Source of the DNA: Flavimaricola sp.
Lineage (GTDB): Bacteria; Pseudomonadota; Alphaproteobacteria; Rhodobacterales; Rhodobacteraceae
DNA: 6,986 nt
Assembly (NCBI GenBank): GCA_023300365.1
Contig: JALZWD010000241.1
Span: 1 to 6,986 of the forward strand
Direction: 5' to 3'
Shown: positions 6,151-6,986 of the stretch, in pieces
Layout of the letters: every line of letters begins with the position of its first letter
Position numbering within the stretch: position 1 is the first letter of the stretch
Made by a program: the position numbers and the translations under genes
The notes under the pieces: generated by a model
What the model was told of the DNA's origin: nothing
Database searches by the model: none
Seen by the model: the letters and a program-made list of their open reading frames with translations, nothing else

Positions 6151-6762
6151 CAAAAGTTCCGATGGGGGTATTACCTGGGTTTAAACACACTAGACTTTGA
6201 TATAAACTATACCGCTGAGCAATCTTTAATTGACCCAGAATTTCAAGACATTGAAACCAGAAAAACTACAAGTTTTAATGTTGGATTGATAGGTAATATG
6301 CGTTTGAACGATTATGTGGATTTACGTATAGAACCTGGAGTGATTTTTAACACTAGAGAACTGTATTTCCCTAATGTTACTGACGTTAATGACCGAACAA
6401 GAGAAGTACAAACAACTGCTGTTCACATACCGCTATTACTAAAATTATCCACTAAACGTTTAAACAATTTTAAGCCTTTTATAGTCGGTGGTTTTTCTAC
6501 ATCTATTAATTTATCTAGTAATGAGGATAATCCAGATGATAACAGTGCTGGGCAATTTAGGACTAAAACTAATTTATATTCTTACGAGCTTGGTTTTGGT
6601 ATAGATTTCTTTTTACCTTATTTTAAATTTACACCATCTATTAGAGGGGTGTTTTCTATGACTGATGAACTCATTCCAGATGAAGACCCTAATAGCGAGT
6701 ACACTTCATTTATTGACGAAATGGAAACAAGAGGTTTATTTATAAACTTTACTTTTCAATAG
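6136..6762 (+). CDS. porT: PorT-like type IX secretion beta-barrel protein, N-terminus missing
   Basis: The last 208 codons of the fused frame look like the bulk of a PorT-family protein of Bacteroidota (usually about 230-240 residues), which takes part in the type IX secretion system that exports gliding and virulence proteins. I recognise the entry ENHDKQKFRWGYYLGLNTLDF and its neighbours, the GLIGNMRLNDYVDLRIEPG strand pair, VHIPLLLKLSTKR, and an 8-strand-like alternation of hydrophobic and polar residues. The protein ends in FINFTFQ, with aromatic residues typical of outer-membrane barrels. The missing part is the signal peptide and perhaps ten to fifteen more residues. Codons are AT-rich (TTA, AAA, AAT, TTT), unlike the left part of the window. 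The stop is TAG at 6760-6762, 17 bases from the convergent gene. PorT is the best family match; another porin-like outer-membrane barrel is possible. Confidence 0.75.
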   Translation, partial: ENHDKQKFRWGYYLGLNTLDFDINYTAEQSLIDPEFQDIETRKTTSFNVGLIGNMRLNDYVDLRIEPGVIFNTRELYFPNVTDVNDRTREVQTTAVHIPLLLKLSTKRLNNFKPFIVGGFSTSINLSSNEDNPDDNSAGQFRTKTNLYSYELGFGIDFFLPYFKFTPSIRGVFSMTDELIPDEDPNSEYTSFIDEMETRGLFINFTFQ

Positions 6763-6779
6763 AAAGCTAAAACAACCCT

Positions 6780-6968
6780 TTAAGATTTAAGAAATGTTTT
6801 CAATCCAAAAAGGAGTAAAATAAAGACTACAAAAAACACGACTACCCAAACACTCCCTTTGTAATATTTTTTGTGAGTAAGTATATCTTTACGATAACTA
6901 AATACCATAAAAATAACAAAAGCTACAAAAAAACAGGCGGCAAATATAAGTTGCTTGGTACTGAACAT
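6780..6968 (-). CDS. Small two-helix membrane protein, conserved-hypothetical type of Flavobacteriia
   Basis: This 62-residue protein (MFSTKQLIFAACFFVAFVIF...) has two hydrophobic helices, about 7-24 and 42-59, around a basic loop FSYRKDILTHKKYYKGS (23-39). By the positive-inside rule the loop should be cytoplasmic and both ends periplasmic. No Shine-Dalgarno site precedes the ATG; the leader is A-rich (TAAAAATAAAACAAACT), which is usual in Bacteroidota. I recall similar short proteins beginning M-F-[ST]-T-K-Q-L-I-F in flavobacterial genomes near porT, but no function is known to me. It is convergent with the porT-like gene. Coding status rests on composition, the membrane pattern and that recall. 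Confidence 0.7.
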   Translation of the reverse strand: MFSTKQLIFAACFFVAFVIFMVFSYRKDILTHKKYYKGSVWVVVFFVVFILLLFGLKTFLKS

Positions 6969-6986
6969 AGTTTGTTTTATTTTTAG

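Noticed and set aside
5176..6762. A genuine desaturase-PorT fusion protein as a new system
   Set aside because: Base composition and phylum signals switch at the join, the PorT signal peptide is absent, and the neighbouring gene is also foreign; a chimera is simpler.

Overview
The window appears to be two unrelated pieces of DNA joined near position 6130. Positions 1 to about 6135 look like a marine alphaproteobacterium of the Rhodobacterales (Roseobacter-type). Codons are rich in G and C at the third position, Shine-Dalgarno sites are clear (GGGGAGA, GAGGGAGA, GGGAGAG), and the gene families fit. From about 6136 to the end the DNA is AT-rich, the only complete gene lacks a Shine-Dalgarno site, and both genes look like Flavobacteriia (Bacteroidota). 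Two sampled 60-base lines show the change: 6001-6060 has 32 G+C and 6481-6540 has 18.

Layout of the alphaproteobacterial part. On the minus strand, reading right to left, an adenine deaminase gene (ade, 2363-4180) overlaps an AMP nucleosidase gene (amn, 885-2366) by four bases. A small HU-type DNA-binding protein (438-728) follows, then an intrinsic terminator (384-413), then a DUF1304 membrane protein (start at 352) that runs off the left edge. Divergent from ade, on the plus strand, a class II aldolase/adducin-family gene (4437-5186) overlaps by eleven bases a fatty acid hydroxylase/sterol desaturase-family gene (5176 to about 6135). The divergent intergenic region holds a terminator-like hairpin that resembles a recurrent Rhodobacterales intergenic element.

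Layout of the flavobacterial part. The 3' part of a porT-like gene (type IX secretion-associated beta-barrel protein) ends at 6762. It is convergent with a 62-residue two-helix membrane protein on the minus strand (6780-6968). The desaturase and PorT parts share one uninterrupted frame (5176-6762, 528 codons), so an automatic annotator would call one fusion protein. I read it as an assembly or library chimera, not a biological fusion.

Functionally, amn and ade form a short purine salvage route: AMP to adenine plus ribose 5-phosphate, then adenine to hypoxanthine plus ammonia. The aldolase-like and desaturase-like genes are probably co-translated, but their substrates cannot be read from the sequence. 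I found no CRISPR array, tRNA, rRNA, transposase or defence system, and no convincing previously undescribed system.
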